Position numbers and translations under genes: made by a program. Of a DNA stretch of 64,000 nt, positions 9,872 through 20,585 are shown piece by piece. Below the pieces are notes generated by a model. It did no database searches. It saw only the letters and a list, made by a program, of their open reading frames with translations, and was not told the DNA's origin. Within the stretch, counting starts at the first letter, position 1, and each line of letters starts with the position of its first letter. The stretch lies in contig BJHW01000001.1 of the NCBI GenBank assembly GCA_005405945.1, positions 7,440,001 through 7,504,000 on the forward strand. The letters are read 5' to 3'. This DNA comes from Streptomyces violaceusniger. GTDB lineage: Bacteria > Actinomycetota > Actinomycetes > Streptomycetales > Streptomycetaceae.

Positions 9872-11185
9872 GGGTTCCGGGGCAGGTCCGGGGAGGCTGA
9901 CCTTGATCCGGCAGCCGCGCGCGGACTCCGCCACCCCTATCCGCCCGCCGTGCAGATCCACCGCCCAGCGGGCGATCGCCAGCCCCAGACCGGTGCCGCC
10001 GTCGCTGCCCGGACCCCGCCGCCGGCCGTCCGCCGAGCCGTCCGGGGAGAGCCCGCCCCGGTTGAACCGCTCGAAGACCCGGTGCCAATCCGCCTCCGGG
10101 ATGCCGGGGCCCTCGTCCAGCACCTCCAGCTCCAGGCTCTCCGGGCCGTCACCGCGCCGGGCGCGCACGGTCACCCGGCCGTGTGCCGGGCTGTGCTTCA
10201 CCGCGTTGTCGATGAGGTTCGCCATCACCTGGTGCAGCCGCTCGGCGTCGGCGTGGGCGGTCAGCTCGGGCGGTGAGACGTCCAGGTTGAGATGGACGTC
10301 CTTACGGGTGTGGGCGCCGGAATGGGACTCCGCGCCCTTGGCCATGCCGGCCTCCTTGAGGATCCCGGCCAGATACGGCCAGACCTCGAACCGCCGCGCG
10401 TGCAGCGGCACCACCCCGTTGTCGAGGCGGGAGAGATCGAGCAGCTGGTCCACCAGGCGGCCCAGGCGCTGGGTCTGCTTCAGCGCGACCCGCATGGTCT
10501 CCGGATCGGCCTCCGAGACCCCGTCCACCACGTTCTCCAGCACGGCCCGCAGCGCCGCGATCGGGGTGCGCAGCTCATGCGAGACGTTGGCCACCAGCTC
10601 CTTGCGGTGGGTGTCCACCGCCTCCAGGTCGGCCGCCATCCGGTTGAACGCGGACGCCAGGTCGCCGAACTCGTCCCCGCGCTGCGCCGCCCGCACCCGC
10701 CGGGTGTAGTCGCCGTTGGCCATCGCCCGGGTGACCGCGGTCATCTCGTCCAGCGGGGCCGTGAGCCCGTTCGCCACGAACTGGGTGATCAGCAGCGAGG
10801 CGATGATCGAGAAGATGGTGATGACGCGCAGCTCGGTGTCGGAGTGCATCGCCGCGAAGACGAGCAGCGTGGTGATGATCACCGAGCCGACGACCAGCGC
10901 CCCCAGCGCCGCCTTGACCGAGCGGTACGGGTCGAAGGGGCGCAGCGCCTCCCAGACCCGGGCCCAGGTGGCGCGGGACCACGCCCGCCGGCCCGTGGGG
11001 GCCTCGGGCAGTCGGCAGGCCCGGGGGCCCCTGCGCGGCCAGAGCCTGGGCGCCTTGTCCGCCCAGGCCTGGGGCGCCCCGCGCGCCCAGCCCTTGTGCG
11101 CCCAGCCCCTGCGTGCCCGGCCCCTGGGGGCCGTGGTGTCTGCCCGGACCTTGGGAACCCTGCGTGCCCAGGGGGCCTTCGTCAT
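9854..11185 (-). CDS. Two-component sensor histidine kinase (HAMP, HisKA, HATPase)
   Basis: A 443-aa membrane kinase. Two transmembrane helices (about residues 100-120 and 130-150) are separated by only about eight residues (HSDTELRV), so it has almost no external sensor. Then come HAMP, the H-box NVSHELRTPIAALRAV, the N-box LIDNAVKH, GPGIPE and GGTGLGLAI. I chose the ATG at 11185 because it overlaps the response-regulator stop by four bases (ATGA), showing translational coupling. The first 95 residues are a low-complexity Arg/Trp/Ala tract encoded by degenerate repeats, unusual for the family. A short loop suggests sensing inside the membrane or through a partner. The order with kgd and lon resembles what I recall from S. 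coelicolor. Confidence 0.92.
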   Translation of the reverse strand: MTKAPWARRVPKVRADTTAPRGRARRGWAHKGWARGAPQAWADKAPRLWPRRGPRACRLPEAPTGRRAWSRATWARVWEALRPFDPYRSVKAALGALVVGSVIITTLLVFAAMHSDTELRVITIFSIIASLLITQFVANGLTAPLDEMTAVTRAMANGDYTRRVRAAQRGDEFGDLASAFNRMAADLEAVDTHRKELVANVSHELRTPIAALRAVLENVVDGVSEADPETMRVALKQTQRLGRLVDQLLDLSRLDNGVVPLHARRFEVWPYLAGILKEAGMAKGAESHSGAHTRKDVHLNLDVSPPELTAHADAERLHQVMANLIDNAVKHSPAHGRVTVRARRGDGPESLELEVLDEGPGIPEADWHRVFERFNRGGLSPDGSADGRRRGPGSDGGTGLGLAIARWAVDLHGGRIGVAESARGCRIKVSLPGPAPEPKPGTP

Positions 11186-11922
11186 GCCGCCGGGGTCTCC
11201 AGGGCGTAGCCCACGCCGTGCACGGTACGGATCCGCTCCGCGCCGATCTTCCGGCGCAGCGCCTTGATGTGGCTGTCCACGGTGCGGGTGCCGGAGGCGT
11301 CCGCCCAGTCCCACACCTCGGCCAGCAGCTGCTCGCGCGAGAGCACCGCGCGCGGGGTGTTGGCCAGGCAGACCAGCAGATCGAACTCGGTCGGGGTGAG
11401 GTGCACATCCGAGCCGCGCACCCGCACCCGGCGCTGGGCGTGGTCGATCTCCAGCTCGCCCAGGCGCAGGATCCCGCTGCGCGGGGTGTGCGCGGCCAGC
11501 GCCGCCCGCTCCACCCGCCGCAGCAGTACGTGCACCCGCGCGGCCAGTTCGCGCATGGAGAACGGCTTGGTCATGTAGTCGTCGGCGCCGACGCCGAGCC
11601 CCACCAGCATGTCGGTCTCGTCGTCCCGCGCGGTCAGCATCAGCACGGGAACCGGCCGCCGGGCCTGCACCCGCCGGCAGACCTCCAGACCGTCGAAGCC
11701 CGGCAGCATCACGTCGAGGACGAGCAGATCGGGCTGCCACGCCTCGGCCGTGTCGACCGCCGCCGGACCGTCTCCCGCCGTCTGGACCTGGAACCCCTCG
11801 GCGCGCAGCCGGGCCGCGATGGCGTCCACTATGGTCGGATCGTCCTCGACGACGAGGACCCGGCGCTGTGCGCCAGGGGTGGTCGTGGCGGTCCCGTTGT
11901 GACCGTTGTGAGTCTGCTCCAT
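11182..11922 (-). CDS. Response regulator, OmpR/PhoB family
   Basis: A 246-aa regulator. The receiver domain has the acidic pair VVEDDP, the phospho-acceptor Asp in LLVLDVMLPGFDG, a Thr in LTARDD and the conserved Lys in YMTKPFS. The C-terminal winged HTH has HLTPTEFDLLVCL and RTVDSHIKALRRKIG, ending in the usual VHGVGYAL. The start MEQTHNGHNG was chosen as the last in-frame ATG before the receiver. The open frame runs further upstream, but those codons read as the neighbouring region. It is first in a two-gene unit with the kinase. Target genes are not visible. Confidence 0.93.
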   Translation of the reverse strand: MEQTHNGHNGTATTTPGAQRRVLVVEDDPTIVDAIAARLRAEGFQVQTAGDGPAAVDTAEAWQPDLLVLDVMLPGFDGLEVCRRVQARRPVPVLMLTARDDETDMLVGLGVGADDYMTKPFSMRELAARVHVLLRRVERAALAAHTPRSGILRLGELEIDHAQRRVRVRGSDVHLTPTEFDLLVCLANTPRAVLSREQLLAEVWDWADASGTRTVDSHIKALRRKIGAERIRTVHGVGYALETPAA

Positions 11923-12026
11923 ACGCCCGCCCCTGCGTCTTCCGGTGAAACCCGCGGCTCGCGCCTGGTCATCGCTCAGCCGCGTTTGGTAGGCAAGCAA
12001 GCGTAAAGCCAGCGTACGCGGCTTTG

Positions 12027-12766
12027 CTACGCGCCCCGAACCGCGAGATGCACGACGTCGGGAACACCCCGGGCAACGGCGACCTCTTCCGTACGCACCC
12101 GCGTGAACCCGGCATTCCGGAGGGATTCCTCGAACGCGAGCGACGGTTGCGCCGACCATACGGCCAGCACCCCGCCCGGGGCGAGGCGCGCCGCGCAGGC
12201 CGCGAGCCCGGTGGGGGAGTAGAGGCCGTCGTTGTCCTCGGTGACGGTCCAGTCGGGGCCGTTGTCGATGTCCAGGCACAGCGCGTCATAGGTCTCGGCA
12301 CGGGTCCGCGGGCCGGTCCGCAGCCACTCGACCAGATCGGCGTGGACGACCTCGGCGCGCGGATCGGCCAGCGCGTCGGCGGTCATGGCCGCCAGGGGTC
12401 CATCGCGGTGCCAGTCGATCACCGCGGCCTCCCGCTCGACCACCGCGATCCGCCCCCACCGGGGCTCCGCCACCGCCTCGACCAGCGAAAAACCGACGCC
12501 GAGCCCGCCGATGAGCAGGGCGGGGAGGGGCGGTCGGCGGGCAGCGCGTCGAGGGCGGCACGGATGAGCAGCCGCTCGGAGCGGCCGTCGGAGGTGTCCA
12601 TGAGGAAGCACCCATTGGCGATGATCTCGAAGACGGCGCCGGCCGACGGTCCCTCGCCACCGCCGCGCCGCCGCAGCACCACCTCGCCGTACGGACCCTC
12701 CCGGCGGTCGACGGTCACCGGCCGGTCGGCGGCGGCGTGGAGGTCGTACGGCGGCTGCGGCTGCAT
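12027..12766 (-). CDS. Spermidine-synthase-like methyltransferase-fold protein, one frameshift
   Basis: The restored protein is 246 aa. It has the Rossmann core of polyamine aminopropyltransferases: IGGLGVGFSLVEA as the nucleotide-binding loop, IAVVEREAAVIDWHRD, then YDALCLDIDNGPDW and an LAPGGVLAVWS strand. Many Streptomyces carry such spermidine-synthase-like proteins without a proven aminopropyltransferase role. The N-terminal part (start at 12766 with GGGAGGA upstream) and the C-terminal part are in different frames. One missing C in a CCCC run near 12530 restores ADRPLPALLIGG. Adding that base makes the length divisible by three. The two-component pair lies downstream in the same direction. 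Confidence 0.8.
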
Positions 12767-12991
12767 GGGTGTGGGGTCCTCCCGGGTGGTTCCTGACCCC
12801 GCCATCCTCGCGCCGCCCCGGCTCGCCGGTCCAACCGTTTCACGGTGGCCCGGTGGCGTGGCGCGGCGTCGTCCATGTCACAGCCGGGGGTGCCGTGACA
12901 TGACTCACGGCGTCCTGGTTGTTGTTCCGGTCGTGGCGGATAAGCGGGGAGCAGGAGGAGCGGCGTCGCGAGTGAGAAAGGGGCGCGGGCG

Positions 12992-14161
12992 TTGACGACA
13001 TCGGTAAGAGGAACGGACGCGAACGCCTCCGGCGAGGCTTCTGGGGTGTCGGCGGGGCGCGCGGTCGCTGCCGCGTCGGCGGGGCCGGTGGCCCCTGTGC
13101 CATCGGCGGAGCCCGAGACGCCTGCGGCGTCGGAGGAGTCCGTATCCCACGCGGCATCGGCCGAGCCCCCGTCGGCCGCATCGGCTCGGCGTCCGGCCGT
13201 TCCGGGTGCGCGGGCGGTGGACGACGGTGACCCGGGCGGGCCCCGCGCCATCGCCCCCGTCGTGCCGTGGGCCCGCCGCGCCGGTCGGCCACGGGAGGTG
13301 GGCTGTGCCTGGCCGGCCGCCGCCGGGGCCAGTACGCCGCGGGTGCCGGACGCCGGGCGGGGGCGCGGGCGCCGCACGCCCGCGGTGGTGCGTCTGCGGG
13401 CCGGACGGGGGAGTCGCACGGCCGCTGCGGTGGTGCGCTCGCTGCCCCGGGTGCCGCGCACCGTGCCGTTCACCCTCGGGTACACGCTCATCCTGCTCGG
13501 CACCAGCCTCTACGCCCGTCTCGGCGACCCCGGCACCGTGCGCGATCTGCTCGCGAGCTCCAGTACCGATGTGTCCAACCTCTCCCAGCGGCCGCTGCTG
13601 ACGCTGCTGGTCAGCGCGTTGTGGGCGGTGGGCGGGGTCACCTCGCCGTATCTGGTCGCCTTCCCCTTGGTGCTCGCCGCGCTGGAGCGGCGGCTCGGCG
13701 GGGTGCGCACCGCCGGGGTGTTCCTGCTCGGCCACGTACTGGCGACGCTGCTCACCGAGGTCCCGGTGGCCGTCTCCGTGGCCGCCGGGCATCTCCCGGA
13801 CAGCTCGCTGCGCCGCCTCGACTACGGCGTCAGCTACGGGCTGATCGCCTGCGCCGCCGCGCTCGCCGGGCTGCTGCCGTCCCGGCGGCGGTGGGCGCTG
13901 CTCGGCGGGGTCGCCCTCGCGCTCGGCGCCGGAATGCTCGTCGACTTCGATCCGCTCACCGCCTGGGGTCATGCCTTCGCCCTGCTGCTCGGCGTCCTCT
14001 CCTGGCGGTACGTCCGGTCCTGGCGGTACGTCCGGTCCTGGCCGTACGTCCGCCGAAACGCCAGCCGGCGCCCGCCGTCACGGCGGAACGACGACGCCCC
14101 GCCCGGCTTCGCTCACAGCGAACGCGCCTCCGGGAACACCGGAACCCCCTCCGCGCATTGA
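12992..14161 (+). CDS. Rhomboid-like intramembrane protein
   Basis: A polytopic membrane protein of up to 389 aa. After a long Ala/Pro/Arg-rich N-terminus (about residues 1-150) come several hydrophobic segments, including TVPFTLGYTLILLGTSLYA and a GVSYGLIACAAALAGLL helix. GVSYG matches the GxSxG serine motif of rhomboid proteases, and the His in AWGHAFALLLG is well placed for the partner. It could therefore be an active intramembrane protease, although many Streptomyces relatives are called only 'rhomboid-like'. The TTG at 12992 gives the longest frame. A later GTG near 13430, just before the membrane part, is a real alternative. The tail repeats RYVRSW, encoded by an 18-bp tandem unit at 14006-14041. 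lon follows. Confidence 0.65.
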   Translation: MTTSVRGTDANASGEASGVSAGRAVAAASAGPVAPVPSAEPETPAASEESVSHAASAEPPSAASARRPAVPGARAVDDGDPGGPRAIAPVVPWARRAGRPREVGCAWPAAAGASTPRVPDAGRGRGRRTPAVVRLRAGRGSRTAAAVVRSLPRVPRTVPFTLGYTLILLGTSLYARLGDPGTVRDLLASSSTDVSNLSQRPLLTLLVSALWAVGGVTSPYLVAFPLVLAALERRLGGVRTAGVFLLGHVLATLLTEVPVAVSVAAGHLPDSSLRRLDYGVSYGLIACAAALAGLLPSRRRWALLGGVALALGAGMLVDFDPLTAWGHAFALLLGVLSWRYVRSWRYVRSWPYVRRNASRRPPSRRNDDAPPGFAHSERASGNTGTPSAH

Positions 14162-14175
14162 CTGGGCATTGACTT

Positions 14176-14196
14176 ATTGAGTCCTCACGACTCAAC
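14176..14196. promoter_or_regulatory. HAIR-type operator (HspR binding site) upstream of lon
   Basis: TTGAGT (14177-14182), seven bases, then ACTCAA (14190-14195). This matches the HspR-associated inverted repeat, CTTGAGT-N7-ACTCAAG, except at the outermost base of each arm. It lies 22 bases before the lon ATG, where bound HspR would block transcription. HspR is the known repressor of dnaK, clpB and lon in Streptomyces, so heat-shock control of lon is the natural reading. Confidence 0.85.
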
Positions 14197-14217
14197 TTGC
14201 CTGCCGAAGGGGAGATC

Positions 14218-16635
<2,418 letters not shown>

Positions 16636-16655
16636 CGGACGTTGCCGGGAGCGCA

Positions 16656-16694
16656 GTGGCCCGGGGCCCCGTGTCGAACGGGGTTCCGGGCCAC
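16656..16694. terminator. Rho-independent-type hairpin after lon
   Basis: Arms 16656-16672 (GTGGCCCGGGGCCCCGT) and 16678-16694 pair over 17 bases with only G-U deviations and a 5-nt loop. The hairpin begins 20 nt after the lon stop. There is no U-tract, which is common for Streptomyces terminators. Confidence 0.75.
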
Positions 16695-16771
16695 GCGTGA
16701 CCTGTCGGCCGTGCGTATCGTTGGACTAACCGGCCGCATGCGTTCGGTGTGCGGCGGGGAGGAGCGGCACA

Positions 16772-17359
16772 GTGACCGTCATGGAGATTGACAGGATCGA
16801 GATGGCCGACAACAGCGACGAGCTGAACTTGGACGCGATGTTCGAGTGGCTCGAGAACGTCCCCGAGGGAATCAAGGCCGAGATTGTCGAGGGGAACATC
16901 TTCATGTCGCCGCAGCGGGACGTTCATTGGAACATCATCCGTAGGATCGTGCGGGCTCTCGAAGATCGCTTTGGGGTGAACGTGAACGTGTTGTCGGATG
17001 TCCGCGTCGACTATCCCGGCCATCTGAATGGCTTCGCGTCCGATGTGACCCTGCTTGCCGAGGGTGCCGTGAAGAACGACAAGGGGCTCTGGCGCTACCA
17101 GGACGTCACGTTCGTGGCCGAGGTGATCTCCACGCGTACGAAGGCCAACGACTACGGTCCGAAGAAGACGGCGTACGCGACCGCCGAGGTCCCCGTCTAT
17201 CTGATCGCCGACCCGTATACCGGCCAGTGCCATCTCTTCACCCAGCCGAAGGCCGGAGAGTACCTCACCACGCTGACCGTGCCCTTCGGCGCCGAACTCG
17301 ACCTGACGAACACCGTCGTCGGCCTCACGCTCAAGACCGACGAGTTCCCCCGCGACTGA
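16772..17359 (+). CDS. Uma2 family (DUF820) putative restriction-endonuclease-fold protein
   Basis: A 195-aa protein with the Uma2/DUF820 layout. It has an early YEGxI-like strand (AEIVEGNIFMSP), a helix with IIRRIVRALED, then SDVRVDY and the core ASDVTLL and FVAEVIS. The Asp and Glu in those last two motifs are the PD-(D/E)XK-type residues. Lys-Thr (PKKTAYATAEVPVYLIAD) completes the usual motif. The family is very abundant in Streptomyces and its biological role is not established. The GTG at 16772 follows a GGGAGGAG RBS; the ATG at 16781 is an alternative. No clear partner gene is adjacent. Confidence 0.88.
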   Translation: MTVMEIDRIEMADNSDELNLDAMFEWLENVPEGIKAEIVEGNIFMSPQRDVHWNIIRRIVRALEDRFGVNVNVLSDVRVDYPGHLNGFASDVTLLAEGAVKNDKGLWRYQDVTFVAEVISTRTKANDYGPKKTAYATAEVPVYLIADPYTGQCHLFTQPKAGEYLTTLTVPFGAELDLTNTVVGLTLKTDEFPRD

Positions 17360-17426
17360 TCCACCCCCGCTGCCTGGTTCCCACAGGGCCAGGCAGTGAG
17401 CCCCGCGCTCCGGCACGCTGAGCCGT

Positions 17427-18058
17427 ATGAAGGTCATCGTGATCGGAGCGACAGGAACCATCGGGCGTGCCGTGGCGGACGCCCTCGAAGGTCGGCATGA
17501 GGTCGTACGGGCCTCCCGTACCGGCGCCGCCGGCGCCGTGCGCGTCGACATGGCCGACCCCGCCACCCTCGACCACTTCTTCGCGACCGTGAGGGACGTC
17601 GACGCCGTCGTCTGCTGCGCCGCCTCCGGCGCGCTGACCCCGCTCGGCGGGACGCCTCGGACGAGGAGTTCACCACCGGTCTGGACGCCAAGCTGCTGGG
17701 CCAGGTCGCCCTCGTGCGCCGTGCCCTCCATCACCTCCGCGACGGCGGGTCCATCACCCTCACCAGTGGGGTCTTCGAGAAGCCCACCCCCGGCGGGGCC
17801 TTCGGCGCGCTGGTGAACGCGGGGCTCGACGCCTTCGTCCGGGCCGCCGCGATCGAGATGGAGCGCGGGGTGCGGGTGAACGCGATCTGCCCGGGGTGGG
17901 TGCGGGAGACCCTGGAGAAGCTGGGCATGGACCCCGCCGAGGGAACCCCCGTGGAGACCGTGGCCCAGGCGTACGCGCAGGTCGTCGAGGGGACGGCACA
18001 GGGGCAGGTGATCGTGCCCAGCAGCGGCCGACCCGGGACCGGACGGGCATCTCATTGA
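17427..18058 (+). CDS. Short-chain dehydrogenase/reductase, one frameshift
   Basis: The restored protein is about 210 aa. The first frame carries the Rossmann motif VIGATGTIGRAVADAL and DVDAVVCCAASG. The second carries GSITLTSGVF, NAGLDAFVRAAAIEM and VRVNAICPGWV, the usual NAICPG region of classical SDRs. The YxxxK tyrosine is not evident (NAGLDAF occupies its place), as in several small actinobacterial SDRs of this type. A missing G in the GGG at 17649-17651 joins the frames and makes the length divisible by three. The quinone-reductase-like gene follows 86 bp downstream, with its own repressed promoter between them. Confidence 0.78.
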
Positions 18059-18112
18059 CAGCCAGACAGGTCTGTCTGGTAGCTTCGGTAGTGAAGCAGA
18101 CAGACCTGTCTG
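18055..18112 (+). promoter_or_regulatory. Promoter with two TetR-type operators for the quinone-reductase gene
   Basis: A TTGACA -35-like box (18055-18060) is followed by CAGACAGGTCTGTCTG (18063-18078) and CAGACAGACCTGTCTG (18097-18112). These are two copies of one 16-bp inverted repeat (CAGACAG-N2-CTGTCTG), the second being the exact reverse complement of the first. The first copy lies where it would cover the spacer of the promoter. The same sequence stands upstream of the neighbouring TetR gene, so that protein is the probable repressor. Confidence 0.8.
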
Positions 18113-18144
18113 TTCGCATGTCGTATCGCCTTCGGAGGAACTCC

Positions 18145-18696
18145 GTGCGCACCCTGCTCGTCCTCGCCCACCCCGATCTCGCCGCATCCCGGGTCAACGC
18201 CGCCCTCGCCGAGGCGGCCCGGCCGGTGGAGAACGTCACGCTCCATGACCTCTACGCCGCCTATCCCGATCTGCGGATAGACGTCGAGCGCGAGCAGCGG
18301 CTGCTGCTGGAGCACGAGCGGATCGTCCTGCAGTTCCCCTTCTACTGGTACTCGGCGCCGCCGCTGCTGAAGAAGTGGCTGGACGAGGTGTTCCTGCGCG
18401 GCTTCGCCTACGGCAGCGGGGGCACCTCGCTGCACGGCAAGTCGCTGCGGATCGCCACCACGGCGGGTGCGCAGGAGGAGATGTACCGGCCCGACGGGTT
18501 CAACCGCTTCACGGTCGTCGAACTGCTGAAGCCCTTCGACGCGGCCGCGAACATCACGGGCATGGCTTACGAGGAGCCGTTCGTCGTCTACGGTACGCAC
18601 GGGATGGACGACGCGGCGCTCGCCGCGCACCAGGAGCGCTACCGCGCGCTGCTGGCGTCCGGGCTGCCGCACGAGCGTGACCTCGCCATCGCGTAA
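18145..18696 (+). CDS. NAD(P)H oxidoreductase, flavodoxin-fold (KefF/quinone reductase family)
   Basis: A 183-aa cytosolic flavoprotein likely to reduce quinones or related electrophiles with NAD(P)H. The start MRTLLVLAHPDLAASRVNAAL is the FMN-binding first strand and loop of the NQO1/KefF family. QFPFYWYSAPPLLKKWLDEV is the diagnostic second motif, and a TTAGAQEEMY loop follows. The GTG at 18145 has a GGAGGAA RBS; the long open frame upstream is not used because it would include the operators. A shared TetR operator upstream of this gene and of the convergent tetR gene suggests induction by the electrophilic substrate. Confidence 0.9.
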   Translation: MRTLLVLAHPDLAASRVNAALAEAARPVENVTLHDLYAAYPDLRIDVEREQRLLLEHERIVLQFPFYWYSAPPLLKKWLDEVFLRGFAYGSGGTSLHGKSLRIATTAGAQEEMYRPDGFNRFTVVELLKPFDAAANITGMAYEEPFVVYGTHGMDDAALAAHQERYRALLASGLPHERDLAIA

Positions 18697-18708
18697 CAGA
18701 CGGAGGAC

Positions 18709-18749
18709 AAGGGCCCGGCCGCGCGTATCGCTCATGCGGCCGGGCCCTT
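18709..18749. terminator. Bidirectional terminator between oxidoreductase and tetR
   Basis: Perfect 14-bp arms AAGGGCCCGGCCGC (18709-18722) and GCGGCCGGGCCCTT (18736-18749) lie between two convergent stop codons. The A-run and T-run at the stem base fit use from either side. Confidence 0.85.
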
Positions 18750-18773
18750 CGCCGTATCCACGCACGGGCCGGT

Positions 18774-19352
18774 CTACACCCGGGCCGGGCACGCCTCCGC
18801 CACCAGCGACCGCGCCGCCTCCCGGGCCGCCTCCGTGAACTCCGGCCTCGGCTCCAGCGCCGCCGCGGCCATCACTCCGTCCACGAGCACGGAGATCTGC
18901 ACGGCGAGCCGCTCGGGGTCGGCGGCCCCGGCCTCCCGGGCCAGCTCGGTCAGCCAGGCCCGTACGGCGCGCTTGTGCTCGACCGTCGCGGCGTGGGTGG
19001 CGGTGCCCGGATCGGTCTCGCCCGCGGTCCTGGTGAACGCGCAGCCGCGGAAGCCGTTCCGCTCGGTCGCCGAGCCCAGCGCGTCGAAGAGGCCGATGAG
19101 CCGGTCCCGGGGGTCGGCGCCGGCCGCCTCGGCGGCCTCCAGCAGCGCCCCGCGCCAGTGCTCGTCCGACGCGCTCAGATAGGCCAGCACCAGATCGTCC
19201 TTGGTGCGGAAGTGGGAGTAGAGCGTCGCCTTCGCCACGCCCGACTCGGCGATGATCCGGTCCACTCCGACCCCGCGCACCCCATGGGCGTTGAACAGCG
19301 CGGTCGCGGTGGACAGGATCCGCTCATGGGCGGAGGGGCGGGCGCTGCTCAT
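18774..19352 (-). CDS. TetR family transcriptional regulator (probable repressor of the adjacent reductase)
   Basis: A 192-aa regulator. The N-terminal HTH is typical: HERILSTATALFNAHGVRG, then VAKATLYSHFRTKDDLVLAYL. The rest is the helical ligand-binding domain of the TetR_C/YcdC type with FRGCAFTRTAGE, near a Cys often seen in relatives. The start ATG at 19352 has a GGAGC RBS. The gene converges on the quinone-reductase gene. The operator CAGACAGACCTGTC(T/C)G occurs twice before that gene and once before this one, which supports autoregulation plus control of the reductase. Confidence 0.9.
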   Translation of the reverse strand: MSSARPSAHERILSTATALFNAHGVRGVGVDRIIAESGVAKATLYSHFRTKDDLVLAYLSASDEHWRGALLEAAEAAGADPRDRLIGLFDALGSATERNGFRGCAFTRTAGETDPGTATHAATVEHKRAVRAWLTELAREAGAADPERLAVQISVLVDGVMAAAALEPRPEFTEAAREAARSLVAEACPARV

Positions 19353-19441
19353 GATCAAGCTCCTTGAGGCGGACACACGGGGCCGTGGGATGACCGGGGC
19401 CGCGGACCGACCGGGGCCGTGGGACGACCGGCGCCCTCCAG

Positions 19442-19465
19442 CGTACAGACAGACCTGTCCGTACG
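19442..19465. promoter_or_regulatory. TetR operator upstream of tetR
   Basis: CAGACAGACCTGTCCG (19446-19461) differs by one base from the operators at 18063 and 18097. It is embedded in a longer near-palindrome bounded by CGTAC and GTACG (19442-19465). Its position about 90 bp before the tetR start fits autoregulation. Confidence 0.75.
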
Positions 19466-19531
19466 CCGGAGGGCGGGACGCGCCGAACACGGTCGGACGC
19501 GCCGGGTGTGGGGGGTGACGCGATGCGGGGC

Positions 19532-20380
19532 TCAGCCGTTGGCGAGGGCCTGCAGCCGGTCCATGGCGCCGTTGAACTTGTTGTGGTCGCCGACCGTCGG
19601 GCCGGAGGAGGTGTACTGCCAGATGGTGTGGAAGCCCCAGCCCGCCGGAAGCTCGCCGACGGACGAGCCGTAGCGCGGAATCCACAGCGGGTTGACGCCA
19701 CCGAAGGCGGCGGAGTTGCCCGTGCAGCTCTTCCACCAGCTGGTGGAGGTGTAGATCACCGGATCGCGGCCGGTGCGCGACCGGTAGGTGTTGCTGAAGT
19801 CCTTGATCCAGTTGACCATCGCGCTGGCGCTCAGCCCGTAGCAGGTCGCGCCGTAGGGGTTGTACTCCATGTCGAGCGCGCCCGGCAGGGTCTTGCCGTC
19901 CTTGGACCAGCCGCCGCCGTTGTCGACGAAGTAGTTGGCCTGTGCGGCACCGGTCGAGTTGTTCGGCAGGGCGAAGTGGTACGCGCCACGGATCATGCCG
20001 ACGTTGTACGAGCCGTTGTACTGCTGGGCGAAGTACGGGTTGACGTAGCTGGTGCCCTCGGTCGCCTTGACGTAGGCGAACCGGACTCCGCTGCTCCACA
20101 GCGTCGACCAGCTGACGTTGCCCTGGTGGCTGCTGACGTCCACGCCCTCGACGGTGGCGAGCAGCCCCGTCGGCTCCGCACCGGTCGTGGAACCGCCCTC
20201 GTGCTTGAGTATCTGGGAACCCGCCCAGTCGTCCTCGGGATGGGGGATGGCCTTGTCACCCTGCCCCTGGGCGGCGAACGCCGAACCGGGCAGTGCGAGG
20301 GTCATGGCGAGGAGAGCGGCGAGAATACCGATCAGCGCACTGAGGGCGCGTCGGGCCGAACCAGGTCTGTGCACGGGCAT
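19532..20380 (-). CDS. Secreted GH25 muramidase (lysozyme)
   Basis: A 282-aa secreted enzyme that cuts the beta-1,4 bond of peptidoglycan glycan chains. It has a Sec signal peptide (Arg-rich start, hydrophobic core IGILAALLAMTLALPG, AFA cleavage site). The GH25 barrel follows, with the first Asp in GVDVSSHQG and the acidic motif ALDMEYN containing the catalytic Asp and Glu. Later motifs are VIYTSTSWW and a final strand with FHTIWQYTSSGP. The protein ends with the domain, without a cell-wall anchoring module. It resembles Streptomyces cellosyl-like enzymes. The GTG/ATG choice is clear, with MPVHRPGSARR the only start before the signal. Confidence 0.95.
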   Translation of the reverse strand: MPVHRPGSARRALSALIGILAALLAMTLALPGSAFAAQGQGDKAIPHPEDDWAGSQILKHEGGSTTGAEPTGLLATVEGVDVSSHQGNVSWSTLWSSGVRFAYVKATEGTSYVNPYFAQQYNGSYNVGMIRGAYHFALPNNSTGAAQANYFVDNGGGWSKDGKTLPGALDMEYNPYGATCYGLSASAMVNWIKDFSNTYRSRTGRDPVIYTSTSWWKSCTGNSAAFGGVNPLWIPRYGSSVGELPAGWGFHTIWQYTSSGPTVGDHNKFNGAMDRLQALANG

Positions 20381-20551
20381 GGCGTTGCCTCCGAAACCTC
20401 GGTGGGGGGAGAGGTGCTCCGATTGGAATGACCATGTCAGGAGTGACGCTACGGGCGTAGATAGGCCGGCGGAAGGGGAGAGTGTGATGCCGTTGGTCTA
20501 ATCCTGCGAAATACTGGTGGAGCTGCGGTAACAGCCGCGCGTGGTAGAAAC

Positions 20552-20566
20552 TTTCACGAAGTGAAA
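20552..20566. promoter_or_regulatory. Inverted repeat upstream of marR, likely operator
   Basis: TTTCAC-GAA-GTGAAA is a perfect palindrome with a 3-nt centre, ending 20 bases before the MarR start at 20586. Its place and size suit autoregulation by MarR. It could also serve the divergent muramidase gene. Confidence 0.55.
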
Positions 20567-20585
20567 ACCCGGAGAGGGCTCTGAC

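Noticed and set aside
13981..14060. Tandem RYVRSW codons as a separate repeat protein
   Set aside because: Only two and a half units, in frame with the rhomboid-like protein's tail.
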